DNA of 64,000 nucleotides from Zhengitettix transpicula (taxonomy: Eukaryota > Arthropoda > Insecta > Orthoptera > Tetrigidae). The position numbers and the translations under genes are program-made. The notes below the pieces were generated by a model. The model saw only the letters and a program-made list of their open reading frames with translations, did no database searches and was not told the DNA's origin. Where the stretch lies: positions 40,137,895 through 40,201,894 of the forward strand of contig CM073590.1 in NCBI GenBank assembly GCA_037074705.1, read 5' to 3'. Shown here in pieces: positions 47,063 through 59,999 of the stretch. Position 1 is the first letter of the stretch. Each line of letters starts with the position of its first letter.

Positions 47063-47518
47063 TAAGTTGGTTAATTTGATATTGTCTATTTTTCTGGTCA
47101 TACTTTCATTGGTTTATCTCAGTTGAATTTAACTAGTTTGAATTTTGATAAGACTGGAAATAATTGTAATAATAGATGTGGTTTTCCATTGCCTTGGGAA
47201 ATCGAATACAGAAGAAACTATTTGCCGGATGCAAATGGCTCGATAACAGTCTCTCTAGAGTAGACTTTCAGATGTGATCGGACTCCAGTGATCATCTCTC
47301 ATTATTACTCTTTGATACGTTCTATCTTCCATTATACAATGGAAAACCCGATAAACTTCATTCAAAGCATTTTAACGATATACGTAAATACACAACAGCA
47401 GTGATTAACTGACACATATTAAACAAACTGTAAAGAATTAATACCTTTTCCTGTCTGAAATAAGATTGGGATCAACCGGGACAACGCAGGTTTTTTCATT
47501 TTTTTTATTTAAAAAAAA
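47063..47518. other. AT-rich spacer
   Basis: No feature recognised before the family P dimer. Confidence 0.5.
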
Positions 47519-47983
47519 GGGCAACAGGCTACATGAGGGTGATCCACATTGGGCAACTCCCCTTTAATAGCATAGGAAAAGGATTTGAAAGGGGGTATGT
47601 GGAAGGGTAGAGGAAGGTAGCCAAGGGTTAACTAGGGCCCCCGGGATATATTTTAAGGATCCTACCCGGCATTCGCCTAAAGAAATGCAGGGAAAACCCT
47701 AGGAAAACCTGCATCGGGTAGGTCGGGCATTGTGTACTTGTCCCACGTTCTTCCGATAGCGGGAGAGGAGTTTGCTGTGGAGACGCAGCATTCCCTTCTC
47801 CGTGCCTCGACCAGATTAGGAGGCAGCTGGCCGACTATTCCAATGGGAATAGCGGACAACTCTTACCGTATGCCCAAGGTCTGTGAACCCGGAACATACA
47901 CCTCTCAAAACAGGCCGAGGTGCCTCGGCTTGTGGGTACCTTAGTTCAAAAATGGAGAGGAAAAGGCATCCCCAAAGGTAACC
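47519..47983 (-). mobile_element. Family P repeat, near full-length, in a dimer
   Basis: This is a 465-base copy in minus orientation with all blocks of the family, from the 5' CCTTTGGGGATGCC edge to GTAGCCTGTTGCCC at its 3' edge. It aligns over its whole length with the 28.1-kb copy with only scattered differences. It is joined through a T-run to a second unit on its right. Confidence 0.85.
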
Positions 47984-48135
47984 TTTTTTTTTTTTTTTTA
48001 GGGCAACAGGCTACATGAGGGTGATCCACATTGGGCAACTCCCCTTTAATAGCATAGGAAGGGATTAGAAAGGGGGGATGCGGAAGGGTAGAGGAAGGTA
48101 GCCAAGGGTTAACTAGGGCCCCCGGGCTATGGTTT
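47984..48135 (-). mobile_element. Family P repeat, truncated second unit of a dimer
   Basis: A 16-base T-run (47984-47999) is followed by AGGGCAACAGGCTACATGAG and the 3' half of the family up to GGGCTATGGTTTA. The unit is 5' truncated at 48135. In the sense orientation (minus) it lies upstream of the near full-length unit, so its poly(A) becomes the linker. Confidence 0.85.
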
Positions 48136-48226
48136 ATCCATAGGTAGCCCCTTTGGTGCACGTATATAAGCAAATGCTTCTTCAATCAGACATTCACTTA
48201 TGAGTCGTAATATTATGACCACTTGC

Positions 48227-48803
48227 TTAATGCATTGTTGGTCCAACTTCTACAATCAATGTAATATCTATTCGGCGTTCCATTGATTCGACAAGTCCTT
48301 GGTATATTTTAGGGGGTCTTCGCACAGGCCACGAAATTTCATTAAATTACGGGACAGAGTTTGCAGGGGCAGAAATAGCGTCCCAGATGTGTATCATCGG
48401 GTTGGGAATAAACGAATTTAGTGGTGTAGACGAGAACGTCATTTCACTATCATGCCCGTCAAGCCACTGTAACACGATTCTGAGACATGGACAGTTAACC
48501 ATCGGGAAGAAGAGATGTTAAGTCATGAACGCTGAGCGGTGTGCTCCGAACCACTGCCGTCGGAATATCCACAGAATGCAGAGTTTTACAGAGTGAACAA
48601 GCCTCCGACTTCTGCCTTAATTGATGTGGCCTGAACGTCCCACACCTTGTCATCTACTAGAGGTTTCACTGTCTCTTCAACCACTGTCCATAGGTACGAC
48701 AGTAGCTCGCGAGCAGACTGCCAGCTCTGCCGTTTTCGAGATGCTCGTTCCCATGCGATGGAACATAACATTTTGCCATTTGTCGAAGTCAATGTGTCAG
48801 TGA
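48227..48803 (-). pseudogene. Tc1-like transposase, internally deleted
   Basis: The C-terminal part reads, on the minus strand, FIPNPMIHIWDAI, an in-frame stop at 48347-48349, then YQGLVESMERRIDITLI, ending at TAA 48227-48229. This matches the DLNPIEHLWD block near the third catalytic residue and the C-terminal YxxLVxSMxRR helix of Tc1 transposases. The N-terminal part (48803 down to about 48586) reads KMLCSIAWERASRKRQSW, a decayed helix-turn-helix start. The central catalytic region is missing: the two ends meet near 48490-48530. In intact relatives this middle encodes the first two catalytic aspartates, so the copy is inactive. An ATATTATGACCACTTGC word near the downstream end resembles Tc1-type termini. 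Confidence 0.75.
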
Positions 48804-48840
48804 ATTTCCCAAATTTTGGCTCTTCTCGTTCCTCATTCGT

Positions 48841-51800
48841 CTCTGCTATAATAATAATTATATAATTTACAAAGTTTTAAGTTAAAAACGAGGGAAAGGA
48901 AATATTTTTTAAAGTGTTCAAATAACCCCAATTTCCAAAAACACGTTAAATGAATTTAACCAAACACTAACATTAATTTTAAATTTAAAACAAATAAATA
49001 CGTATGGAAGGAGTCATGAATGAACAGGACCTATTGCGAGAAAAGCAGGCGCAGAAGAGATTTCTGATAGATGCAGCAAATATATCACAAGCTTTCAAGT
49101 TATATAGACATGAATATGCAGGAACTATTAAACGAAAATAGTCTTACGTAGGGCAGACGGTGACCAAATAAGTCGGAAGAATTTAGACACAATACAACTG
49201 TGTGGAACGAGTGGTACATTTGCAAAAGTGGTTTAAATTTATTGTGATAATATACTCTGTAAATAGCAAACGCACGAAGCCAAATCAATCCTTGTTCTTT
49301 TAAAATCGGTAGCTCTTTAAGCAACCGGGGAATGTTCAATGGAGGGCGACCAACGTATTATAGAAATAGACACCGAATCTGCTTTACCCAATTATTGTAA
49401 TGTAGAATTACAATAATAATAAGTTTATCAGATGTTGTAAAGAGATGACGGAAAACGTTTCAAGCAAACACAGATACAGGGAAATTAATGATTATGTTAT
49501 GAAGTAAATATTTTCTCTCCGTTGATGCTGCTTCCGAAGTCATATCTACAAGTATATAGCCTGAAGTAATGACTGCGTCCTGTACAAATGTTTGCGCGCG
49601 GTATAGTGGCGGAAACAAAGTAAATGCTGTCTTTTACGAACTTCTCTCATGAAGATTTCTGAGAAATGTTGATAGAATCACATGTAAAGAATCCAGTCTG
49701 TCTCACAATAAGTCTGAGAAAACAATATTTAAGTGATGAGATATGAACTACCAGAGCATTTTTTAATGTGCTACTCAAAATAACGTACAAAAGTTGAAAT
49801 AAAGAAGAAATTCCAATAATTTAAATCAATTTTATTTTCACAGATTCTAATAATGAAAACACTTTAAGATCGATAAGAAAATTGGTTCATAATCCAGTTT
49901 GAATTAATGTAATTTATAATTTCCAAGGATGATTAGATCAAAAAATTAATAAATGTGTTTTTCATCAAATGTATTATTTGAATTTCGATGTCAGGTAATG
50001 GCAGTTGAAACAAAAAAACGTGATATTCGGACTAACATTCAGTTACTGAAACAATTTCTCAATAGACGATATAGTAACTTTGGTTTATGAATGAAACAAA
50101 ACATATATAAATATTTTTATTTCAAAATATTTACATATATATCGTATTAGAATGATTGTGCTTACGTTACTTTTTTGTACACTTTGTTCAGAATTTTTCT
50201 GAAATATGTTGTTGAATCGAAATTATATTTAATGAAAACTGGCAAAAAGTATCCAACAGTTTTATACTATGAGAAATAGTTGGTCTATCTTTTGCGTGAA
50301 GCACATATTTAAATTTCGATTTTCGATCACAATTTTTTCGTGATTGTTTCTAATGTTTTCTAACGTCACAACTTTCCTTCATTCTTAATAATTGCTTAAA
50401 ATTATGAATCAATGAAATAGAATTTCAAATGGAATTATATTCCTGTATAAACGGTTATATTTATCTGTTTCATAGTTTTCAATATCTTAAAATTTGTCTA
50501 GACTGATCTTTTTAATGCCTGAAAATTATTTACGCTGTTTTCTTATAAAGCGCAGATTATTCGAAATTTACTTGTTATTTTATCTTCTCATTACATATAG
50601 ATTAGTTTTTCATACAAATAGGAGATTTTTAGCCAAAAATATAATTTACTGCAATAATTTTTCAATAACCTATTTAGTTATTTAAATTTCTTCAATATAG
50701 TTATTACTAATAAATACTTTCGTCATACTGTAACAGGAAGAAAATAAACTTCAATAAGCACATGCAGTTCAATAAATTTCAACTGTCCATAAGTTAACCT
50801 TAAATTAAGAAAGTCGGCGAAAATATTTGCACATAAAAAGGGAACCTTAGCTATAAATACATAGAAAGTTTAATTTTCAGAACTAGTTCTGAACACTGCT
50901 GTAAACAGAATATTTGAAAATAATAATAACAATAAATATATCGGATATTTTTGGACGTTATTTTTGCGTTCTGCGCAATTTAAATAACTGCACCGCATAA
51001 TTTAATTGGACGGGTTATTCCGCTATTGGAGATATTTTTTCAATGGTAAAAAATTTAACATCTCTTAAAACAATAATTGAAAATATATTGTAAATATTTT
51101 ATGTCCTGAATTATAACAAACATTTCTCAACAAAAGGTTTTTAAAACTGTTTTTGATACTTCTCTAGTATGGAAAATGAATTAATTTTTTCATTAATTAT
51201 TCAAAAAACTATTTTTAAAACACAAAGTCTCCTGAGTCGAATTTTCTGATTTAATAGACCAAATATGATAACCCCATGATTTAATAGTACATCGTTTTTG
51301 ACTGAAACTTCGTGATTGTTTCGGCTGCTTCTAACAAAAATTTTCAATTTAAGCATCTAAAATTTAAAAAATAACTCACATTTCAGCCATAAGCTTTCTT
51401 TCAAGTTGTTTAGTCGAGTGGTTCAATAAATTTCTGAACGATGGAATGGTTATCAGTCATTTTTAAATTCATGTCAAGTTATCCTTCCGAAATTTCCAAT
51501 TCCCTTTCGGTTGCGTCGTTCATTACAAACCGCAATTCCGCAACCACAGCGTGTAACACCCGTGTGGAAAGAGCGGAAGTTCATTTTTGTTATGGAGGCA
51601 CCCCACTCCCATCCCACATTGGAGTAGCAACTGCGTTACTGAAATTCCACAGCCTCTGCCGTTGCATTATCCAAAGTATGCCGCATTGCAGTCTCCTGCC
51701 TATTATTTAAAAGCGACCGGCTAAAGGAATGTTAAATAAAAATAGGGTGAAACATACTGCCTCTGCGACGTGAATTGGTGTCTGCTGTATGTCCCAAACA

Positions 51801-51916
51801 ATTGTCAGCAACGAGAATCAACAGAAACATTTTGGATCTACAGGTGGCGATTTTCAAATAATGGTCACTATCTGGCTCCAAAGTAACGGCACGATTACGT
51901 AAATGATATTATTTTA
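48841..51916. other. AT-rich spacer with one GC patch
   Basis: 51470-51720 is GC-richer with an 89-codon plus frame of no known family; it may be conserved non-coding DNA. The rest is AT-rich and featureless on both strands. Confidence 0.45.
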
Positions 51917-52586
51917 AACTAGTTGGGTGCCCAGCGTTGCACGGGTACTCAATATTTACACATTTACAATCCAATATGTGAAATATGTATAATGATATAC
52001 ACATATAACCAAAATTTTTCAAGAATCTCACTTGAAATAATTCGTCAGATTTAGCACATTAAAAATATATTAAATTACAATGATTAACAAATAGTAGGTA
52101 TTGATTTTACCATCATTCTGTCTCCTCCAGGATATACAAAATTGGGCAAAATCCTGGTGCGTGCCATATTTATGTCATGTCAGTCATTTAAAAGTCAAGT
52201 TATGTAAAAGAAAATTAGTTCCACAGATAGTATAATCTTTCGTATTGTTATTTCACATTCGATGGAGTATTGCTGAATAAAATTATACTTTTTATTCAAT
52301 CAAAATATTTATGCTTTATTTCATTACGAAATAAGTTACTATTTTGTTGTTGCGCAGTATCGTGTCTCTCGCGTGTGCTATGACGCCACAGTCTCTTGGC
52401 GCGCAGTAATTTAACCTTTATGCTACTGGTTTCTCTCCCCCCACAGCACCGTTTCTCGTGTTTTGTAGAATATGTAGAATATAATCACCATTTTGGTTGG
52501 AATCTGTCGAAATCTGTATAGAAATTAACGTAAATACATACATACGTACGTACAAATATACATACTTTTTTATTATATAGATAGAT
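51917..52586. mobile_element. Family G repeat, diverged copy 1
   Basis: It opens with ACTAGTTGGGTGCCCAGCGT and closes with TTTTTATTATATAGATAGA after a run of TACATA/TACGTA units. Internal landmarks shared with the tandem copies at 54.4-55.8 kb include CTTGGCGCGCAGTAATTTAA, GCTACTGGTTTCTC and AACGTAAATACATACATAC. It is the most diverged of the three. The 'GGTGCCC(G)GCGTTGC' head and TATAGA-type tail are widespread in arthropod repeats. I cannot tell whether this is a SINE, a LINE fragment or a Helitron-like element. Confidence 0.65.
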
Positions 52587-54383
52587 GATATCATTATTGC
52601 GTTTAAATTACAGAAGAAGTAAATTGGCGAAATTATATATAACTGCAGAATGAAAACCGTAAAAATAGTTATTTTGATTCCCAAGGATCATTCCATAGAA
52701 ACAATAACATTATTACTTCAGACGATGTGTTCGTATTAAAAGTCATAATTTCAGAGCCAAATGCTACAAAGAATTCATCAAATGCCATTCATTACACGGA
52801 CCGTCTAAATAAAATCCTCGTCTTTAAAAGATCTCGAGCACTATAAACAGAGAAAATCATAAATCAAATTCAGTTTGAATAATCATCTTTATCTAATCCT
52901 ACCGTTGTCTATATCTTTCAATATAATCACCCATAATGAAGCCAGCGTTCTCAAAAAATGTTTCAGGTAATAAAAATGCATCATCATGTACGCCCTACTG
53001 TTACACAAACTAACATCTGATGTATATCAACTTCTAACAATGTTTGGAATAATACAAGATCAAATAACAATCTTTAGATAATCTAATCAATCTAAACGGA
53101 TATTTGATCCTCGACATCTACATGCTGCGTAAACATTCTAAGGTTTCTTTTTATTTTCTGATAAACTACTTAAACGGGAATGTTAAATCTTCTGTCGTTC
53201 GCAATCTAATCTCCCTATAAAACTACAGAATTTTCTCCCAAAAACCACCATTCTAACTGCACGTGTGTGCATCCATTTTTCCCCACATCAAGGACGACCA
53301 GACACAGAAAGTTGTCCTTCGTTGTTGAAAATGGCAAAATATTTCTAGCACAAGAATTGTTGAGGTTTGCTCATTGAGGAGAATAGTTCTCTTGATGGAA
53401 AAGCAGACGTCAAATATTTTATTTAAGTATAAGCTGGAACTTTGTTCTCTAACACGATTTGGAACAGTTGGATGGAGGATTTCGGTCAATCCCATTTCGT
53501 TTATCCACGTTCGTATCAATAATTCTTGAGTTCGTTGTCCACGATATTCGCCCTTTTCTGAACTGTCTCAGTTTCACCTCCAACGCTACTACTTTTATGG
53601 ATATTTGACTACTCCACTGTAGTAATCTAGGTTCTCTTACATCGAGCGACATTATTTTGAACACTATAAAGCCTTCAAATTTATGACTACAAACAAAGCG
53701 TTGTATTGTGCTTACAACTTCCCCGGCAATTCTCGATAAACCTCAAGTACTAAAAAAATAAGCATTAGAACAATAATGTACGTATGTATGTAAATAACCT
53801 TCCAAAAATCCGAATATCCGTATACTCGTCGAAACACTATTTTGAATTAAATATTTCAAATTTGCAGCATACGCGGATGATGATAGGCGTACAGTATATT
53901 TTACCTCGTAAAATTATTTAATGTTTTCAAAACCAACTTACTCATACACAACTATTCTATCCGTTTGAATAAGTATAAATAGAATTACGCCAATGTTGAA
54001 CTACAAGAATTTAGCATGTCCAAATAAAAATATGTCAAATCTAACTATTGATGTTATAATGTTTAGTCAACTTTTTTGTGTTCCTCCAGGAAGAAAAAAT
54101 CATTTCTAATGATTTATATTTTTAACGTGGCAGCTGTTTTTAAGTCAAATGGCATATTTAAGATCACATTCTAAAAACATAAGACAATATAATTATAGGT
54201 TTTTATTTAAATAATATAATAATAGAAATTTTATTTCAATCAATGTTTTTATTAATGGTTATGACATTTTCTTATTAAAATATATAATTTCTTCACATAA
54301 AGAAAAGTTTTATAAACATATTTTTAAATAAAAGTTCTGGAAAAAACGAGAGTTTCACGTCTTAATAGGCGATTTATTTAATA
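52587..54383. other. Spacer with unidentified open frames
   Basis: Two partly overlapping minus-strand frames at 53253-53519 (88 codons) and 53449-53664 (71 codons) look somewhat protein-like. I recognise no domain and do not call a gene. The rest is AT-rich. Confidence 0.4.
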
Positions 54384-55055
54384 CTAGCTAGGTGCCCGGC
54401 GTTGCTCGTGTACTTATTCATATAAACTCGAAAAAGTATTCATACATTACGAAATATTACATTGATGAAATTGTTAGCTAGACTCACAACTAATACAACG
54501 CGAAAATTAACTTACATTTTCCCCAAGGATGGTAAAGTAATTCGTATTCTTCTTTATTATCATTCGATGGAATATTGCTGCATTTTTATTATACTTTTTA
54601 TTTAAAGAAAATATTTCTGCTTTATTTAATTCCTAATAATCTCCTTCGTTCGTTGCGTAGTAACGTCTTTCTCTCGCGTGACGTCATTGTCTCTTGGCGC
54701 GCAGTAAATTAATATTTAATGATCACGGTTTTTAATTATAATTCTTTCCACATGTATACTTTATATTAAATAAAAATATTTCTGCTTTATTTCATTACGA
54801 AATACAGAACTATATTTAGGATGCGTCAATGTCTTGAAAACTTATGACGTCATCGTCTCGCGCAGTAATTTAACACTAATTCGTAACTTATTTCAATTAT
54901 AATTCTTTTCACATTTATGCTAGTGGTTTCTCACCCCCACAGTACCGGTTCTCGATTTTGGCAGAATACGTATACCAATTTTTGTTGCATTCTGTCCACG
55001 CGATAAAATTTGTATAAAGAACAACGTAAATACAAACATACATACATACAAATAT
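54384..55055. mobile_element. Family G repeat, tandem unit 1
   Basis: It begins CTAGCTAGGTGCCCGGCGTT and ends in the TACATACATACAAATATA tail, then abuts unit 2 without any spacer. Relative to unit 2 it lacks about 60 bases just after AAAAAGTATT. It carries TGACGTCA at 54679-54686 and 54845-54852. Confidence 0.85.
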
Positions 55056-55794
55056 AGCTAGGTGCCCGGCGTTGCTCGTGTACTTATTTATATAAACTCG
55101 AAAAAGTATTTAATTGATTACTTAAATATATTCCTTGAGTATTTCAGGATATAATCGTCACTCAGTCTTCATACATTACGAAATATTACATTGATGAAAT
55201 TGTTAGCTAGACTCACAACTAATACAGCGCGAAAATTAACTTACATTTTCCCCAAGGATGGTAAAGTAATTCGTATTCTTCTTTATTATCATTCGATGGA
55301 ATATTGCTGCATAAAATTATACTTTTTATCTAAAGAAAATATTTCTGCTTTATTTAATTCCTAATAATCTCCTTCGTTCGTTGCGTAGTAACGTCTCTCT
55401 CTCGCGTGACGTCATTGTCTCTTGGCGCGCAGTAAATTAATATTTAATGATCACGGTTTTTAATTATAATTCTTTCCACATGTATACTTTATATTAAATA
55501 AAAATATTTCTGCTTTATTTCATTACGAAATACAGAACTATATTTAGGATGCGTCAATGTCTTGAAAACTTATGACGTCATCGTCTCGCGCAGTAATTTA
55601 ACACTAATTCGTAACTTATTTCAATTATAATTATTTCCACGTTTATTCTAGGGGTTTCTCACCCCTACAGTACCGGTTCTCGATTTTGGCAGAATATTTA
55701 CACCAATTTTTGTTAAATTCTGTCCACGCGATAAAATTTGTATACAAAACAACGTAAATACAAACAAATATACACGCTATTTTATTATATAGAT
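55056..55794. mobile_element. Family G repeat, tandem unit 2
   Basis: It starts at GCTAGGTGCCCGGCGTTGCT directly after the tail of unit 1 and ends TTTTATTATATAGATTG. Apart from the extra 60 bases near its start it is almost identical to unit 1, which implies a recent tandem duplication or dimer insertion. TGACGTCA palindromes lie at 55407-55414 and 55573-55580. Confidence 0.85.
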
Positions 55795-57810
55795 TGTTCT
55801 GTAAATTCAATACCTAAATCCAAATATTATAGAAGAATTTAATTCAGTTATTGCTTCGGGACATGTAACAGAAATTTATTGTTTTAATTCAAGAAACATC
55901 ATATGTTTACAAACTGCAGAGATTAAACACAGTATTTATTCATATTGTTAAAGAAATTATGTTTGGGTCATCTCCATTGAGAAAATTGTACCTTTTATCG
56001 AAGGTATTAAGATATCAAGAATTGTTTCACTGGTACTGTTTAAAAATACGTCATTCACCAAGGCGTAAAAAAATTTCAAACTTTTACATCCTATTAAAAT
56101 CTTACTTACTAGGGACATCCGTTTTCATCTTACTCTTTGTCTCCAACAAACAACACTTAATCTGCTTTTCTTTCTCACTGTGAAATAGGATTTCCTTAAA
56201 GTTTCTCTCTCGCAGGACACCCTCCTTTGTTTATTCTAAGGAGGGGAATGAGCCGGCTTAGGTAAATGTCGATCGTGGACTTATCCGTGGTTTCATAAAT
56301 ATATAATGACATCAGGCTGTTCGTTAATACAATTGGTTACTGGTAATTCCCCTTAGCGCACAGATTCTTGGAATCCTGAACAAATTTATAAAAATTTATA
56401 GAAAGATAGTGACAAAAATAATTTATGGATCGTCTCGTGGTCTACAGTTTAACGAAGAAAAATTTCAGCTACTGGCCAATTTCATATTAAAAATATAAAT
56501 CAAAAAATTAAAAAATGAACTCAAGTAACGGTATAATCCTCAAAAATATCCTACATAAATGAAGGAGCATCACAATATTCATACTTTAAATCTAAATTGA
56601 GAATAAATATTTTACAACGTCCCTAAATGAAATCCTATACGTGCGATAAAAGTTAAATACGCAAATATTAAATAACAGGAAATACAGAATATAACAATAA
56701 CCGGAAAAAAGTATTTAAGGCTAATTTTTACGTGAATTATTTTCAAGTTCCATCTGAAGGCGATAACCGTCTGCGGCCTTTTAGCACCGAGCACCACCTT
56801 GTTCGAAAACTGAGAAGAATAGCTGGCATTATTTACGTAAACAATATAGGAATATAAAGATTTGTATACGACCTTAACGCGACGCTGAAAAGCAGAATGA
56901 GCTTTATTTCAAGGCCCCTTACTGAAATTTATATCGCCGACAAAAGAACGGAAGTCGACCGAGTAAAGGAGGTATAAGAATGATCGGCTTTTAGCAGACA
57001 GATTTATGCTTTCAGGGTTAGATTCATGGGCTTCTTGCAATCAAGTAGCGCAAAAAAAAATCGATCAGATATAGTTCTGTAAAGCGGTAAATTTTCATAA
57101 CATGCTTTTCATAGTTAAGAACAATAATTTTTTGTATATACAATTTTCATTTATTTGCCGAAAGGTGACGTAACAAAGGAGAGGATGAACGTGTGACCTA
57201 GGTACCGGGAGACCTTGGTGCGAGTTACTAAACCGTGGAAGGTCAGCACCAAAGAGTCCTCCAACTCATATAACATTTCCTAAAGCATTTATGTATGTAT
57301 CTTACAAAAACCAAAATTGGTATTAAGAATGAATTTCCAGAAGGAAACGTTGATATTAGTTTTTTTGGTTTTCACTTTGCGAAATACACTTTTGAGTGGA
57401 ATGGCATAGTAGTAGCCCGTATCACAGTTTCAAATTAATACAAATTTAAAACAAAAAATCATAATTTAATTAACGGACATTATACGGTAATAGGGCTGGG
57501 CCTCGAAGTACAATTGTTAATATAACGACCTATATTACGAATGATTTTATTGAGTTGTTCCTTTATTTATGAATTATTTTGAATAAAATTAATTTATTTG
57601 TTTATTTAAAAATTAAATAATGACAAAGGAAATCAATGAATGGGAACCTATTTTACATTTAAATATATTTGTCTTGCTTGAGGCTATGTAATACATAAAT
57701 ACTTAATTTACCCAGTATGGGTCAAACAAAAAAGAGAAAATGTCTGAGTGTTCATGGGTCTTGTAGCAAAGAAATTTAGTTCCGGTAATACATACTTACG
57801 CCATAATTCG
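55795..57810. other. AT-rich spacer with GC patches
   Basis: Patches at about 56200-56350 and 56760-56990 are less AT-rich and unique. No reading frame could be assigned; a 74-codon plus frame at 55959-56183 has no known domain. Confidence 0.4.
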
Positions 57811-58067
57811 TTCTGTGTTCAAGAACCTGGTGGGCATTCTCGTACTGTTGTGCAGTGCCAGGTGGCAGGTCCGAGACGTAGTGCCGTCTGGTTCATCCTC
57901 CGTCTTCAAACTCAACCACTCTTCAAATTCTGTTTCAACTGAGATTCTATTCCAATTCTCCACTCTCCTCAAATTCAGGTTCAATACTCCGCGATCCTTG
58001 CCCCGACCAGCCACATGCCCATTGCACAACTAGACGAGAATGCCCAGAATGTTCTTGAACACAGAAT
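57811..58067. mobile_element. MITE-like element with ~49-bp terminal inverted repeats
   Basis: TTCTGTGTTCAAGAACCTGG at the left matches, inverted, CCAGAATGTTCTTGAACACAG at the right. Pairing continues inward through GGGCATTCTCGT and GTTGTGCA. The 160-base centre is GC-richer, with opposing open frames that I regard as incidental. No target-site duplication was obvious. Confidence 0.75.
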
Positions 58068-59999
58068 TTCAGACGAGACCGATTGAAAGGTGATGAAACT
58101 TCCAGAACTAAATTACTCTGCTACTCGGACCATGAACACACTTTCTTTGTTTGTGTCATATTGGACAAATTAAGTTGGCCTACTTATTATATAGTCTCTC
58201 AAGCTTGGAAAATATATTTAAATGTAAATCATATTCAACTTATAGTTTTCCTTTGGTATTATTTAATATGTAAATAAAAAACTAAAAATAATATTTATTG
58301 AATTTATAACAATAAAGGAACACCTCAACAAAATCGTTAAAGGCCGTTACATTAACAATTATACTACGACCCTAGTCATATTACACTATAATGCTTGTAT
58401 TTTAAAACATGGTTTGTTTCAATTTTGAATTAATTTGAACCAATGCTAACACTGGAGTCTCTTTCTCTGATTGACATGAATCAGTTTCCTTGAGGTACCA
58501 CTTCACTGGGAGGAAAATCGGAGCCCGAGAGGAGTTTTCTACAGGAGTTATAGAATTTTATTCCTGGGTCGTAGAACTTTATTTACGAAAGTCAAGCACG
58601 AAATCTGGCGCCTCTCAGTCTTCCCCTCGCCACATTTTAATCCGTTAAACTACTGAAATCGTTACGTCCTGGAGCCTCCGACCTCGACATGGTGGAGTCA
58701 GGTTCCTTACATACTGTCTTAAATAATTCGACTCCCTACTCAACAATGCAAATTAAGAAATACATGTTATTAAATTTATTCGGAAATAATTCCAGAATAA
58801 TATTCCGCGCTTTAGGGAAGAAAAAAAATTAATTCAACTTCTTAGTATCTAAAGAGATAAATAAAAGATCGTAGGTTTTCCCAGTGAATATGTTGATGAA
58901 CAATTCTTGGGCTTCCACCCGTATCATAGTTGATGAGCCACATCAACGACGTAAAAGATATATTAATACGTATAATTAATATTTATATTATTTGAAACAG
59001 AAATTATTTAAGTAACATTATTCTTCTGCTCAATGTCTCATTAGTGAAGACAAGATTTTAACAATAATTAGATGAGAATACATGGAACGTGTGGCACGCT
59101 AAAGACGATGGACATTAATTTTCAATAATATAAACATTAAATACCAATGGTCATCTGACACAGAGACAGTGAATCGCCCATTCACTTTAGACAAGCCGTG
59201 TGTTCGAACACATAAAGTTAAAATATATGCAAACATACGAAATTTCTGTCAACATGACATTAGACATAATTTCTTAGTGTCTCAGGTAGGTATAATGCAT
59301 ATTTGGTGTTTATACTATTCAAAGCATGATTAAATATTCTCAACTTTCTCGAAAAATTACTGAATACGGAATGTGTAGCGTACATAGAATTTTACGAGAA
59401 ATGTACGCACCTTTTCGATAAGCTGTAAAAGTTATTAAAAATTAATTATTCCCTTGAATTTAATAAAGCTGGTACACTATAATTATACTTCTCCTGGTAA
59501 ATTATTCCATATCTTAAGTATATTGTTACATATTATTCTTAAAACATACAAAAATAAGTAATCATTTTATTGAGAAAATGTACTGAAAGTAAACGTGGGC
59601 GGCTGAGACGTGCGGAAAGATGAAACTGGGATATGATGATTAGAGAGAAATATTGAAAAACCATTGGAAATAAAAATAGGATTGGTCATGGAAAATACTT
59701 TTAGTGTGATGCAGTTATCTTAAGGAACGTGTTTATGAAATGTACCCAAAATTGATTATTAAGGAATGGAGTGACATATGGATTAAATAGCAGAAGGTAA
59801 AGCAACCAATAAATAGTTTATTTCTATTTAAGAGATTTTCACTGATCATAAATAAATCGAGGGTCGCTAGAAAACGAGTCATATTCCGGGGGAAAATATT
59901 ACGGAAAAATAGTAGACAACTTTGAACGTAGTTTTTGTACATCAATGAGTGGCGTATGAAACATTTTAACATGCGACAATTTGAGAATTTTTATATGAA
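58068..59999. other. AT-rich spacer with GC patch
   Basis: 58480-58730 is GC-richer and unique, without a recognisable frame. The rest is AT-rich. Confidence 0.45.

Noticed and set aside
54384..55794. The two tandem units as the paired LTRs of a retrovirus-like element
   Set aside because: They abut with no internal region, lack TG...CA ends and have a microsatellite-type tail.
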